This document shows positions 27,092-36,385 of a stretch of DNA of 43,235 bases, piece by piece. The stretch's first letter is position 1, and each line of letters starts with the position of its first letter. This DNA is from Saprospiraceae bacterium. Lineage in GTDB: Bacteria > Bacteroidota > Bacteroidia > Chitinophagales > Saprospiraceae. The position numbers were made by a program, and so were the translations under genes. The stretch lies in the NCBI GenBank assembly GCA_030645295.1, contig JAUSMG010000348.1, positions 1 through 43,235 of the forward strand. The letters are read 5' to 3'. The notes under the pieces are model-generated. The model had not been told where the DNA came from, did no database searches, and saw only the letters and a program-made list of their open reading frames with translations.

Positions 27092-27124
27092 AACTTCCCG
27101 AAAGTTTTGAACTTTCGGATGTTC
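27092..27124. repeat. Dispersed palindrome P, copy 2 (imperfect)
   Basis: AACTTCCCGAAAGTTTTGAACTTTCGGATGTTC; left arm identical to copy 1, right arm diverged. Confidence 0.8.
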
Positions 27125-27181
27125 GAACAAACCTATGCGGTTTTTGAAACCTCATAGGTTTTTAAACACCATAACTACATC

Positions 27182-27817
27182 ATGCAAAAAGCACTTCTTT
27201 TCCTCCTACTTGCATTCTTTCCCCTCCTCATTGCGGCACAGCCCCGGTTTAAGGCTGGAGTCGTGGCGGGCCTCACCGCATCGCAGATCGATGGCGACCT
27301 TTCGGCGGGCTACAACAAACTTGGCTTTCAAGGCGGACTTCGCGTCATTGCACGGCTCAAAGAGCGCACGGAGGCCAGCATGGAATTTCTTTTTTCGCAG
27401 CGCGGTTGCCAAAACGAACTTATCCCCAGGGATTTTGACCCTAACCCATTTGCCTTGACGCTCAATTACGTCGAAGTGCCGATTCAATGGCATTTTAAGG
27501 ATTGGTTCATGGAATACGATGACTCCAAGTACAACTATTACAAGGTTGCGTTCAATATCGGTCTGTCCTACGCACGCTTGATCAGCTCGAAGGTGGACGA
27601 TGATTTTAACTGGCTCAATGGTGTGGCGCCCGACTACCTGAAAAAAAACGACCTGGGTATCGTTTTGGGGGCCAATTTTTTTGCCAACCGGCACCTTGGC
27701 TTCACCGTCCGCTGGAATCGATCCTTGTTACTGATATACGATTCCCGCACATCGCCACGGGGTGGAAAAAGCTGGAACAGCCACTGTTTGAATTTCCAGA
27801 CGGTGTATCTGTTCTGA
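27182..27817 (+). CDS. Outer membrane beta-barrel protein (PorT-like family)
   Basis: Signal peptide and 'PRFKAGVVAGLTASQIDGDLSAGYNKLGFQGGLRV', alternating beta-strand pattern. Confidence 0.75.
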   Translation: MQKALLFLLLAFFPLLIAAQPRFKAGVVAGLTASQIDGDLSAGYNKLGFQGGLRVIARLKERTEASMEFLFSQRGCQNELIPRDFDPNPFALTLNYVEVPIQWHFKDWFMEYDDSKYNYYKVAFNIGLSYARLISSKVDDDFNWLNGVAPDYLKKNDLGIVLGANFFANRHLGFTVRWNRSLLLIYDSRTSPRGGKSWNSHCLNFQTVYLF

Positions 27818-27859
27818 GTCCTTACTTTCGCCCCCGAAATTTCACCCGTACATCTTTTT

Positions 27860-28657
27860 ATGAGAAAACTACTTCTACCCGCTCTGGCGATTTTTTGCGC
27901 TGTTGCGCTCCTTTTTTGTAAATCAAAAGACACGCCCCCCCCAGTGGCCAGTGCAATGAAAGCCGAGAGCAGCCAATTCTCCAAACGGCATTGTGTGGAT
28001 GAAGCCAATGGGCAGTGCGCCGAGCTCAACATTTCTTACCCTGTTTTTTCGGGCGGTGATACCGCAATAGTAGCGGCCTTGAATAAATCGGTGCAAAACT
28101 ATGTCCTCAGTGCAGTGGGCGGAAACGGGCAATCGAACTTTGCCCAGGCCCTTGATTCGGCGGGATTGCAGTTTGTTCAAATGTATATGGAGGTCCTCAA
28201 AGATAATCCGGATTTTGTGATGGGCTATTCCACTGAAATTACGGACACCATTTCGTTTCTGAATGCAAAAGTGGCCACAATTCAAATGGATGGCTACTCC
28301 TACACCGGCGGTGCGCACCCAAATCCTTTTGGTTTGCTGGTTTCTTATGACCTCTCGAAAGGGGCAAAGCCCTTGGAGATCACTGATTTAGTCCTTGATA
28401 CCAATGCGGTCCGCCCGGCACTTGAAAAGGCGTACAAATTATCAAAAGGCCTGAAAGAGACGGATCCGCTGGGCGAAATGGTCTACGGCGAAATGCAACA
28501 ACTGCCCATGCCCGCCAATGTCGGCGTAGCAGCAGAAGGCATTCGCTTTTTCTACAACGCCTACGAAGTGGCGCCTTACGCCGTCGGCGCAACCGATGTG
28601 CTGCTGACCTGGGAACAACTGGGAGCCTTGGCGGATAGGAAAAGGTGGGTGGAGTAA
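27860..28657 (+). CDS. DUF3298/DUF4163 (PdaC/RsiV-like) lipoprotein
   Basis: 'NAKVATIQMDGYSYTGGAHPNPFGLLVSYDL', 'GIRFFYNAYEVAPYAVGATDVLLTWEQL'; 'FCAVALLFCKS' lipobox-like. Confidence 0.8.
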   Translation: MRKLLLPALAIFCAVALLFCKSKDTPPPVASAMKAESSQFSKRHCVDEANGQCAELNISYPVFSGGDTAIVAALNKSVQNYVLSAVGGNGQSNFAQALDSAGLQFVQMYMEVLKDNPDFVMGYSTEITDTISFLNAKVATIQMDGYSYTGGAHPNPFGLLVSYDLSKGAKPLEITDLVLDTNAVRPALEKAYKLSKGLKETDPLGEMVYGEMQQLPMPANVGVAAEGIRFFYNAYEVAPYAVGATDVLLTWEQLGALADRKRWVE

Positions 28658-28662
28658 ATTTG

Positions 28663-28706
28663 ATTTTATATTTTCCTGTTCTCCGGTTTTCCTGTTTTGC
28701 GGTTTA
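28663..28706. repeat. Word array F: octamers related to inverted repeat A
   Basis: TTTTCCTG-TTCTCCGG-TTTTCCTG-TTTTGCGG at 28671-28702, preceded by ATTTTATA as in A. Confidence 0.8.
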
Positions 28707-28719
28707 AAATCATTATCTT

Positions 28720-29235
28720 ATGCTTATCCGATACACAATTCCGACCCCCATTGGCCGTATGGAAATAACGGGCAACGAGCTCGGTGTCCGGACAGCCCAA
28801 CTCAGTGAGGGACGGGAGAGTTCTGCGGACGCCTCTGCGCAGGAGGTGGCGGAAATGCTTGAAACCCATCCGGTGGCGGAGTGTGCCCGACAAATTGCGG
28901 AATACTTTGCAGGAGCGAGGCAGGACTTTGAGCTGAAACTCGATTGGGGCGGCGCGCCCGATTTTCACCGCCAGGTCTGGACCGAATTGCTGAAAATCCC
29001 GTTCGGGAAAACCACCTCTTATTCCGCCATAGCCGAACGGCTAGGCAACCCAGAAGCCTCACGCGCTGTGGGCATGGCCAACCGCAGTAATCCCATCGCC
29101 ATCGTGGTTCCATGCCATCGGGTGATCGGAAAGGCGGGTGAATTGCGGGGGTATTTTTATGGACTTGATACAAAAATGCTGCTTTTGCGGCATGAGAATC
29201 CGGTTCGGTTTGCAGAACAGGGGGAGTTGTTTTGA
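28720..29235 (+). CDS. Methylated-DNA-[protein]-cysteine S-methyltransferase
   Basis: 'FHRQVWTELLKIPFGKTTSYSAIAERLGNPEASRAVGMANRSNPIAIVVPCHRVIGKAGELRGY' with PCHRV active site. Confidence 0.95.
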   Translation: MLIRYTIPTPIGRMEITGNELGVRTAQLSEGRESSADASAQEVAEMLETHPVAECARQIAEYFAGARQDFELKLDWGGAPDFHRQVWTELLKIPFGKTTSYSAIAERLGNPEASRAVGMANRSNPIAIVVPCHRVIGKAGELRGYFYGLDTKMLLLRHENPVRFAEQGELF

Positions 29236-29572
29236 GCAATTTATTTGCCATATCAAAACAAAGTTTTACAGAATGTATATACGCGACAAAACTGCATCTT
29301 TTGAAAGTTAAACCTTTCCCTAAAAAGAGAAAATTGCTGTATCCTTGCCAAAAATTTTCAACTATTTTTAACGGTCGTTTTTTCAACTATTTTTTCTTTA
29401 AATATTGAAAATCAATTGTTTGTCAAAACAGATTGAGATCTTCTGAAATAGTATATACGGCCTGAATCTTGTTTGAGTTAAATCTGGCCTTTTATTTGCT
29501 GAGGCCGTTTTTTGGCCTTTCCTGAATAATCCAAATCCTTAGACCAATAACCGAAAACAGCCCAACCGCTCC

Positions 29573-31237
29573 ATGGCATCTTCATACGGACCGAGGCAGT
29601 CGCTCTCTCAAAAATTACAGCAAAAGCTTTCTCCCCAGCAGATTCAATTGATGAAACTGCTGCAAATCCCGACGGCTACCCTCGAACAACGGATTGAAGA
29701 AGAGCTGGAGGCTAACCCTGCGCTGGAAGAAGGAGATGAAACCGCCGACCTTTCCGAAGGCCTCAGCGATATGGATCTTTCTGATGCCGACCTGAGTTAT
29801 TACGAGCGGGAGCAAAAAGTCGAGAGCGGTCAAACAGACGATGACTTGGGGGGGGAGATTAGCACCGGAAGTGAAGAAGTATTTGAGGAGATCGAACGGG
29901 AAACCGCTGATGAATACGCGGAGGAAGAAGCCACCGCAATCCGCGACGATGACGGTCCTGACCTTGACGATTACCTCATTGATTTTATAGAAGACGACCC
30001 CTCCACCTACAAAACCCGCGACGATAGCCGGGGCGGCGACCAGGAGGACAAACAAGTTCCACTCGCCTTCGAAAGTACTTTCCACGAATATCTGGAGCAA
30101 CAACTGGGCATGCTCAAACTTGACGATGAGCGCGAACACGCCATTGCGCTTCAGGTCATCGGCTCCATTGACGACGATGGTTACCTCCGTCGGGAACCTT
30201 CGGCCATGGTGGACGATCTGCTTTTCAGCCAAAACATCAGCACGCACGAAAAGGAGATCAGGCAAATACTACAAAAAATACAACGTTTCGATCCCCCGGG
30301 CATCGGCGCACGCGACCTGCGGGAATGTCTGATCCTTCAGCTCCAGCACCGGCTTCGCCAGGACGATGATTCGCTCTCGCACGAAGAAAAGATCGTTGTC
30401 CAGATAGCCCTGCGTATCATTGACCAGTATTTTGACGAATTTACCAAAAAGCACTACCCCAAACTCTGCCGCCAACTTGGCATCGAAGAAGAAGACCTGC
30501 GGGATGCCATCAACGAGATCCTCAAACTCAACCCCAAACCCGCCAGTGGATTTGCTTCCAAAGGCGACCGCGCACACAATTATGTGGTGCCTGACTATAT
30601 CGTGAGCAACCGCGACGGCGAACTGGAACTCACGCTCAACGCCCGAAATGCGCCCGACCTCCGCATCAACGACCAATACCGCGACATGCTCAAGGCCTTC
30701 CACGATGGCCGGCACGGGCGACGCGCCAACAAAAAAGAAAAGGAGGCTGTCCTCTTCATCAAGCAGAAAATAGACTCGGCCAAGTGGTTCATTGATGCCA
30801 TCAAACAGCGCCAGCAAACCATGATGCTTACTATGGGCGCCATCCTCAAACATCAGGAAGAGTACTTCCTTACCGGCGACCAAAAGAAGATCAGGCCCAT
30901 GATCCTCAAGGACATCGCCGATGTGACAAGCCTTGATATCTCGACCGTGAGCCGTGTGGCGAACTCCAAATATGTGCAGACTGAATTTGGCACCAAGCGT
31001 CTTAAGGAGTTTTTCTCCGAGAGTCTCAGTACCCAGGATGGCGAAGAAGTGTCGACTTTAGAAGTGAAAAAGATCCTCTCAGAAGTCATTGCCGAGGAGC
31101 ACAAGCGTCGTCCACTATCGGACGAAAAACTCAAAACCATTTTATTGAAAAAGGGCTACAACATTGCGCGGCGTACCGTGGCGAAGTATCGGGAGCAGTT
31201 GAATATCCCGGTGGCACGGTTAAGGAAAGGGCTGTAG
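29573..31237 (+). CDS. rpoN: RNA polymerase sigma-54 factor
   Basis: N-terminal 'SLSQKLQQKLSPQQIQLMKLLQIPTATLEQRIEEELEANPALEE', 'LKDIADVTSLDISTVSRVANSKYVQTEFG', RpoN box 'ARRTVAKYREQLNIPVARLRK'. Confidence 0.97.
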   Translation: MASSYGPRQSLSQKLQQKLSPQQIQLMKLLQIPTATLEQRIEEELEANPALEEGDETADLSEGLSDMDLSDADLSYYEREQKVESGQTDDDLGGEISTGSEEVFEEIERETADEYAEEEATAIRDDDGPDLDDYLIDFIEDDPSTYKTRDDSRGGDQEDKQVPLAFESTFHEYLEQQLGMLKLDDEREHAIALQVIGSIDDDGYLRREPSAMVDDLLFSQNISTHEKEIRQILQKIQRFDPPGIGARDLRECLILQLQHRLRQDDDSLSHEEKIVVQIALRIIDQYFDEFTKKHYPKLCRQLGIEEEDLRDAINEILKLNPKPASGFASKGDRAHNYVVPDYIVSNRDGELELTLNARNAPDLRINDQYRDMLKAFHDGRHGRRANKKEKEAVLFIKQKIDSAKWFIDAIKQRQQTMMLTMGAILKHQEEYFLTGDQKKIRPMILKDIADVTSLDISTVSRVANSKYVQTEFGTKRLKEFFSESLSTQDGEEVSTLEVKKILSEVIAEEHKRRPLSDEKLKTILLKKGYNIARRTVAKYREQLNIPVARLRKGL

Positions 31238-31294
31238 GGCGGGTCGAAACCTTGTCCGTCGTCCTCTACAACGATCTTTCAAACACAACGATCA

Positions 31295-33193
31295 ATGAAA
31301 AAATCTACCCTCTTCACTTTCGTTTTTGCCTCTCTGCTCGCAGCGGTAACGCATGCCCAGGGCTTCATACAGCTCGGAACTACACAAATAGTAGATGAGG
31401 GCCATCGCATGATAGCCACCTCCGATGGCGGCTACATCACAGCAGGTTCAGCGGGGACCAAGGCAGTACTTTACAAGACGGATTGTCTGGGCAATCTTGT
31501 GGCCCAGATCGAAAAATCATTCATTCCAGGTCCTGCCCGTTTTTGGGATGTTACAGAGCTTCCCGATGGCAGTATCGTGGCCGTGGGTGGGGCGAGCATT
31601 GCGACCTTTACCGACACTGGAGGCCATGTAATACTACTCAGAACTATGGCAAATCTTTCCGAAACAGCCTCTTCCAGTTTTAAAATACTCAACAAGGAAG
31701 CCCAGGGGAAATCCATCGCCAAAACTCCTACCGGTCAGCTTTTGGTGTGGGGCGAAGTGACTGGTTTTTCGGTCGACTTCACTGATGCGTTCCTCCAGCG
31801 CGTCAGCCCGGTAACCTTGCTGCCTACTGCTGACCCCGTGATCGTCAACAATGGCGTGGACCTGGCCAGTCGAATCATTCCCACAGCCGATGGCAATTAT
31901 TTATTGACGGGCTCCAGTTTTGTGGGCAATATCTTCAATCCAGATGCGCCCATTAACAACCACCTGCGGGCATACAAGGTGGACGAAAACGGTGGGCTCA
32001 TCTGGCAAATCAGTGTGCAGCAGACTTTTTTGGCCAAATATGGCGTGGGAAGGGTCTGTGGTGCAGCGCAGAACGAGGGTTCTGGCAATTTTATGCTGGG
32101 TGGAACGCTCTATGGTGGCACGGACGCCAGGGCACAGGATGCATTTTTTGCCCTGATCAGCCCGGATGGAACCGTGTTGGATACTTCCTATGCAGCGGCC
32201 TTGGGTCAGCAAAAAACACATTCAATCGTTGCCCACCACGACCTCCACGGCTTATTCTCTATGGCTGGCGAAAGCGATGGCTCTCCATTTGGCGTGCCCG
32301 CGGTTGCTCTGGCACAGGCATACGAAATTGGCAACCTTATCGTGGTTTCCGGGATAAGCCTGGACCTGAGCACACCCGTTTCCATTCGCGATCTGGTGGA
32401 AATAGACCCGGGCCGTTTTGCCTTTATGGGCACCATTCCCGACAACCTGGTAGCCTTGGGTGCAACCGATATCATCGTAAGCACGCCAGAGGCGACCGTA
32501 GATATAGTGTACCAGAATTGTGCGCTTGCAGCCACTTATAGTGTTCCTGCGGCGACTTTTCAATGGATTTATGAGGGTCAAATTATACCCGGCGCCAACC
32601 AGGGCGCCTATTTCCCTACCCAGCCAGGGCTTTATCAGGTTCAAATACTGGATGACAAGGGCTGTTTTGGTATGTCCGACACATTCAGGGTAGAGGGTCC
32701 GGTGGCTGATTTTACGTTTTCTTCCGATGGCTTGACGGTTACTGTTACCAATGCCTCGCAGGGCGCTACTTCCTATTTGTGGGACTTTTGTGACGGGAAT
32801 TTAAGTACTTTACCCAATCCTGTGCACACCTACGCCGCACCTGGGGTGTACTGTTTGACCCTCTATGCAATAGACAATTGTGGCCTCGTGGACACGATTG
32901 TCTATCCAATTGGAGTTACACCAACAAATGAACCTTCCTGGCTGAATCATTTGAGCCTTGCGCCCAACCCAACCAGCGGCATTTTCAGTCTTGAGATGAG
33001 TGGTACGCCACAAGGAAAAGTGGAATTTGCGCTATTCAATACCGTCGGTCAATTGATCAGTCAGGAGGAGCTGAATTTCCAAAATGGCTACTTGCAAAAA
33101 AACTTCGATCTGGGAGCATTTCCGGGGGGTGTTTATTCCCTTCAGATCAGATCGGGCATGGAGTTAAAAATTGTGCGAGTGGTAAAGCGGTAG
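31295..33193 (+). CDS. Secreted PKD-domain protein with T9SS sorting domain
   Basis: Signal peptide; PKD-like 'SYLWDFCDGNLSTLPNPVHTYAAPGVYCLTLYAIDNCG'; C-terminal 'LSLAPNPTSGIFSLEM...GGVYSLQIRSGMELKIVRVVKR'. Confidence 0.88.
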   Translation: MKKSTLFTFVFASLLAAVTHAQGFIQLGTTQIVDEGHRMIATSDGGYITAGSAGTKAVLYKTDCLGNLVAQIEKSFIPGPARFWDVTELPDGSIVAVGGASIATFTDTGGHVILLRTMANLSETASSSFKILNKEAQGKSIAKTPTGQLLVWGEVTGFSVDFTDAFLQRVSPVTLLPTADPVIVNNGVDLASRIIPTADGNYLLTGSSFVGNIFNPDAPINNHLRAYKVDENGGLIWQISVQQTFLAKYGVGRVCGAAQNEGSGNFMLGGTLYGGTDARAQDAFFALISPDGTVLDTSYAAALGQQKTHSIVAHHDLHGLFSMAGESDGSPFGVPAVALAQAYEIGNLIVVSGISLDLSTPVSIRDLVEIDPGRFAFMGTIPDNLVALGATDIIVSTPEATVDIVYQNCALAATYSVPAATFQWIYEGQIIPGANQGAYFPTQPGLYQVQILDDKGCFGMSDTFRVEGPVADFTFSSDGLTVTVTNASQGATSYLWDFCDGNLSTLPNPVHTYAAPGVYCLTLYAIDNCGLVDTIVYPIGVTPTNEPSWLNHLSLAPNPTSGIFSLEMSGTPQGKVEFALFNTVGQLISQEELNFQNGYLQKNFDLGAFPGGVYSLQIRSGMELKIVRVVKR

Positions 33194-33218
33194 GATATAA
33201 AACAGGCACATGAATTAA

Positions 33219-33359
33219 ACAGGAAAACCGCAAAACAGGAGAACAGGAAAATATAAAACCGCACATAATGATCCGAAGAGGGCTAAAATCTTCCCTTTTC
33301 GAGATCAAGGTATTCGCGGTTTTATATTTTCCTGTTCTCCTGTTTTGCGGTTTTCCTGT
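33219..33359. repeat. Inverted repeat A: 44-bp perfect arms, 53-nt loop
   Basis: 33219-33262 ACAGGAAAACCGCAAAACAGGAGAACAGGAAAATATAAAACCGC is the exact reverse complement of 33316-33359. Confidence 0.95.
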
Positions 33360-33481
33360 ATAATTTTCCTTTATAATTTTTGCGAAAAATGGCAAAAGCT
33401 CAATTTTGGCGGGCAGCCTAATGGATAAATTTGTACTCTTGTACCGTCTGCTATAAACCACGAACCGCTTCCGAAGGAATT

Positions 33482-36217
33482 ATGAAACAAAAACTACTGC
33501 TTCCGCTCCTCGTTTTTTTGGCTGCGCCCATCGCGCTTTTTGCCACGCACAACCGCGCCGGGGAGATTCACATTGAGCAAATCGGTCCGCTCACCATACG
33601 CGCTACCGTCATCACCTGGACAAAAACAAGCAGTGTGAATGCTGACCGTGATACCCTGGAGATCAACTGGGGGGATGGCCAAATTCAAAAGGTGCGCCGC
33701 TCCAATGGTTTCGGCAATCCTCCACAGGGCGTCCCGCTGGCCAACGACATTAAGTACAATATCTATGTTGCCGAACATATGTACGCCGGAGCGGATAGTT
33801 TCGTCATCTCCATGACGGACCAGAATCGTATTGGAGGTATTATCAACGTGAACCCGCCTGCCTCAGACAATATTCCATTTCATATCCAGACTACCTACAT
33901 TTTTCAGGATTCGCAATTTGGAGGCTCCAATACCACCCCTTTACTATTGCAGCCGCCCATCGATAATGCTTGTATTGGCAAGCCTTTCAAACACAATCCG
34001 AATGCTTCTGATCCTGATGGCGACAGTCTTTCGTACGCACTCATCGTGCCGATGCAGGGGCCTGGCGTAGAAGTCCCCAATTATTCATTCCCCAACGAGA
34101 TCATGCCGGGGCTTAACAACGCGTTTCAACTGGACCCGGTCTCTGGCGATATATTATGGCTATCGCCACAAGTTGCGGGCATTTACAATATTGCGTTCAC
34201 CATTATTTCCTGGCGAAAAGGCAGGCTCATTGACATCACCATTCGGGACATGCAGATATTCGTTTCCGCATGCGAAAACAACCCGCCGATAGTAGAAACG
34301 ATCGATAAAATATGCGTGGTGGCTGGTAACACGGTAGATTTTGAAGTTACCGCCACAGATGTCGACAGCACGGATGAGATATTGCTAACTGCCTTGGGCG
34401 CCCCGCTCACATCGCCCTTCAGCCCGGCCACTTTCGATGCACCCACTAGTTGGGGTGAGGCGCCTGTGTCTGGTACATTCAATTGGCTTACCGCCTGCGA
34501 ACACATTTCCAATCAGTCTTACTCCGTAGTTTTCAAGGCTACAGATTCGCTCACAACCCCGCAACTGGCTGATTTGCACACCGTAACCATCAAGGTAGTC
34601 GGTCCTTCACCGGAAGGATTGCTGGCCAATGCCGAACCGGACTTCATCGAGCTCAGTTGGGATAAACCATACAGCTGTGAGGGCGCTGCCAACAATTATT
34701 TCCTCGGGTTTTCCGTGTGGCGACGCGAGGGCAGCAATCCATTTGTGATCGACACCTGCACCCCCGGATTGGCGGGAAAGGGCTACACCCAGTTGATCTC
34801 GGTTACCAAAGCGGTGAAAGACGGGCGATATTATTTTAAGGACAACGAAGTGGAGCCGGGATTCACCTATTGTTACCGGGTTTTGGCAAAATTTGCCCGG
34901 GTTTCAGCGGGCGGTTATCCGTACAATATCGTGGAAAGTCTGGCTTCTGCAGAGGTTTGTGCCCAGCTTCCACGAGACCTGCCGCTCATCACCAATGTAT
35001 CCGTGGAAGCAACGGATGCCTCGGCGGGTAAGATCCGGGTAGCCTGGTCCAAACCCGTTGGAGGCGATCTGGATACGGTAATCAATCACGGCCCATACCG
35101 CTATCAGCTGCTTCGTGCGCCAGGGTTTACGGGCGGGGTGTATACAGCACTGCCCGGCGCATCCTTTGTTTCCAATACTTTTTGGGAGGCCAACGACACC
35201 ATTTATGAATTTGACGAAGGCCTCAATACCGTAGCCGGGCCTTACCATTACAAAGTTGATTTTTATGTGAAAGGGAATGTTTTACACGGCGCTACCCGGG
35301 ACGCTTCTTCGGTCTTTTTGAATGTGGCTTCGACCGACAAAACCAATATTCTTTCCTGGGAGGCCAATGTGCCCTGGACCAACTACGCCTTCAAAATTTT
35401 CCGAAAAAACGACCAGACGGGATTGTTCGCTCCCATCGGGACTTCCGCCACTGACGGCTACGAAGACCGTGGTCTGATCAATGGAAAGGAATACTGTTAC
35501 TATGTGGAAAGTGAAGGGACTTATAGCGTCGGGGGGCTTTTGAACCCATTGTTCAACAAATCTCAGGAGACCTGTGGAACACCCATTGATACGGTGCCGC
35601 CTTGTCCGCCGGTGCTGGCAGTGAGCAACTTATGCGACGATCCAGCGGCCAGTCCCGGGCCACCTTTTCTCAATAACCTTTCCTGGACAAACCCCAACGT
35701 GGCTTGTGGAGGAACCGACGATGCGGTTGGGTACAAAATTTGGTACACCCCGGTTGCAGGCGAACCACTGATGTTGTTGGCCGACCAAGCCGGGGCTACC
35801 AACACAATTTTCGAACATACGCTCGAAAACCAGCTCGCAGGCTGCTATGCTGTTTCTGCCATTGACTCGGTGGGCAACGAAAGTCTGCTCAGCAATCTTT
35901 TTTGTGTGGACAATTGCCCAAACTATGAACTTCCCAACGCCTTTACACCTAACGGCGATGGTGCAAACGACCTTTATACGCCCTTCCCTGGCTGGCGCTT
36001 TATACAAAGCATTGACATGCAGATCTTTAACCGCTGGGGAAACCTCGTTTTCCAGACCACTGATCCAAACATCAGCTGGAATGGCACCAACGAAGGCGGG
36101 AAAGAACTGTCAGAGGGTACTTATTTCTATGTGTGCAAGGTATATGAGAGCCGCGTAGGCGGTGTGGTGTTGAGGCCGGGAGTGTTGAGTGGGTATATTG
36201 AGTTGGTAAGAGGGTAG
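33482..36217 (+). CDS. Large secreted protein with gliding motility-associated (T9SS type B) C-terminal domain
   Basis: Signal peptide 'MKQKLLLPLLVFLAAPIALFA'; C-terminal 'LPNAFTPNGDGANDLYTPFPGWRFIQSIDMQIFNRWGNLVFQTTD...SGYIELVRG'. Confidence 0.92.
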   Translation: MKQKLLLPLLVFLAAPIALFATHNRAGEIHIEQIGPLTIRATVITWTKTSSVNADRDTLEINWGDGQIQKVRRSNGFGNPPQGVPLANDIKYNIYVAEHMYAGADSFVISMTDQNRIGGIINVNPPASDNIPFHIQTTYIFQDSQFGGSNTTPLLLQPPIDNACIGKPFKHNPNASDPDGDSLSYALIVPMQGPGVEVPNYSFPNEIMPGLNNAFQLDPVSGDILWLSPQVAGIYNIAFTIISWRKGRLIDITIRDMQIFVSACENNPPIVETIDKICVVAGNTVDFEVTATDVDSTDEILLTALGAPLTSPFSPATFDAPTSWGEAPVSGTFNWLTACEHISNQSYSVVFKATDSLTTPQLADLHTVTIKVVGPSPEGLLANAEPDFIELSWDKPYSCEGAANNYFLGFSVWRREGSNPFVIDTCTPGLAGKGYTQLISVTKAVKDGRYYFKDNEVEPGFTYCYRVLAKFARVSAGGYPYNIVESLASAEVCAQLPRDLPLITNVSVEATDASAGKIRVAWSKPVGGDLDTVINHGPYRYQLLRAPGFTGGVYTALPGASFVSNTFWEANDTIYEFDEGLNTVAGPYHYKVDFYVKGNVLHGATRDASSVFLNVASTDKTNILSWEANVPWTNYAFKIFRKNDQTGLFAPIGTSATDGYEDRGLINGKEYCYYVESEGTYSVGGLLNPLFNKSQETCGTPIDTVPPCPPVLAVSNLCDDPAASPGPPFLNNLSWTNPNVACGGTDDAVGYKIWYTPVAGEPLMLLADQAGATNTIFEHTLENQLAGCYAVSAIDSVGNESLLSNLFCVDNCPNYELPNAFTPNGDGANDLYTPFPGWRFIQSIDMQIFNRWGNLVFQTTDPNISWNGTNEGGKELSEGTYFYVCKVYESRVGGVVLRPGVLSGYIELVRG

Positions 36218-36218
36218 G

Positions 36219-36385
36219 GATTTACGATTTACGATTTTGGATTTACGATTTACGATTTACGATTTTGGATTTACGATTTTGGATTTACGATTTACGATTA
36301 TTTTGATCCGAAAAAGGCATAATTCATCCTTTCTTCCAATCAAAATAATCGTAAATCGTAAATCCAAAATCGTAAATCGTAAATC
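36219..36385. repeat. Inverted repeat B: heptamer array (GATTTAC/GATTTTG) with ~40-bp perfect arms
   Basis: Eleven perfect heptamers at 36219-36295. Right arm 36339-36385 is the reverse complement (GTAAATC, GTAAATC, CAAAATC, GTAAATC, GTAAATC). Fills nearly the whole gap between two convergent stop codons. Confidence 0.96.

Noticed and set aside
28666-28968. Reverse-strand ORF ending 'NRKTGKPENRKI'
   Set aside because: Antisense to the methyltransferase gene plus octamer repeat translation.
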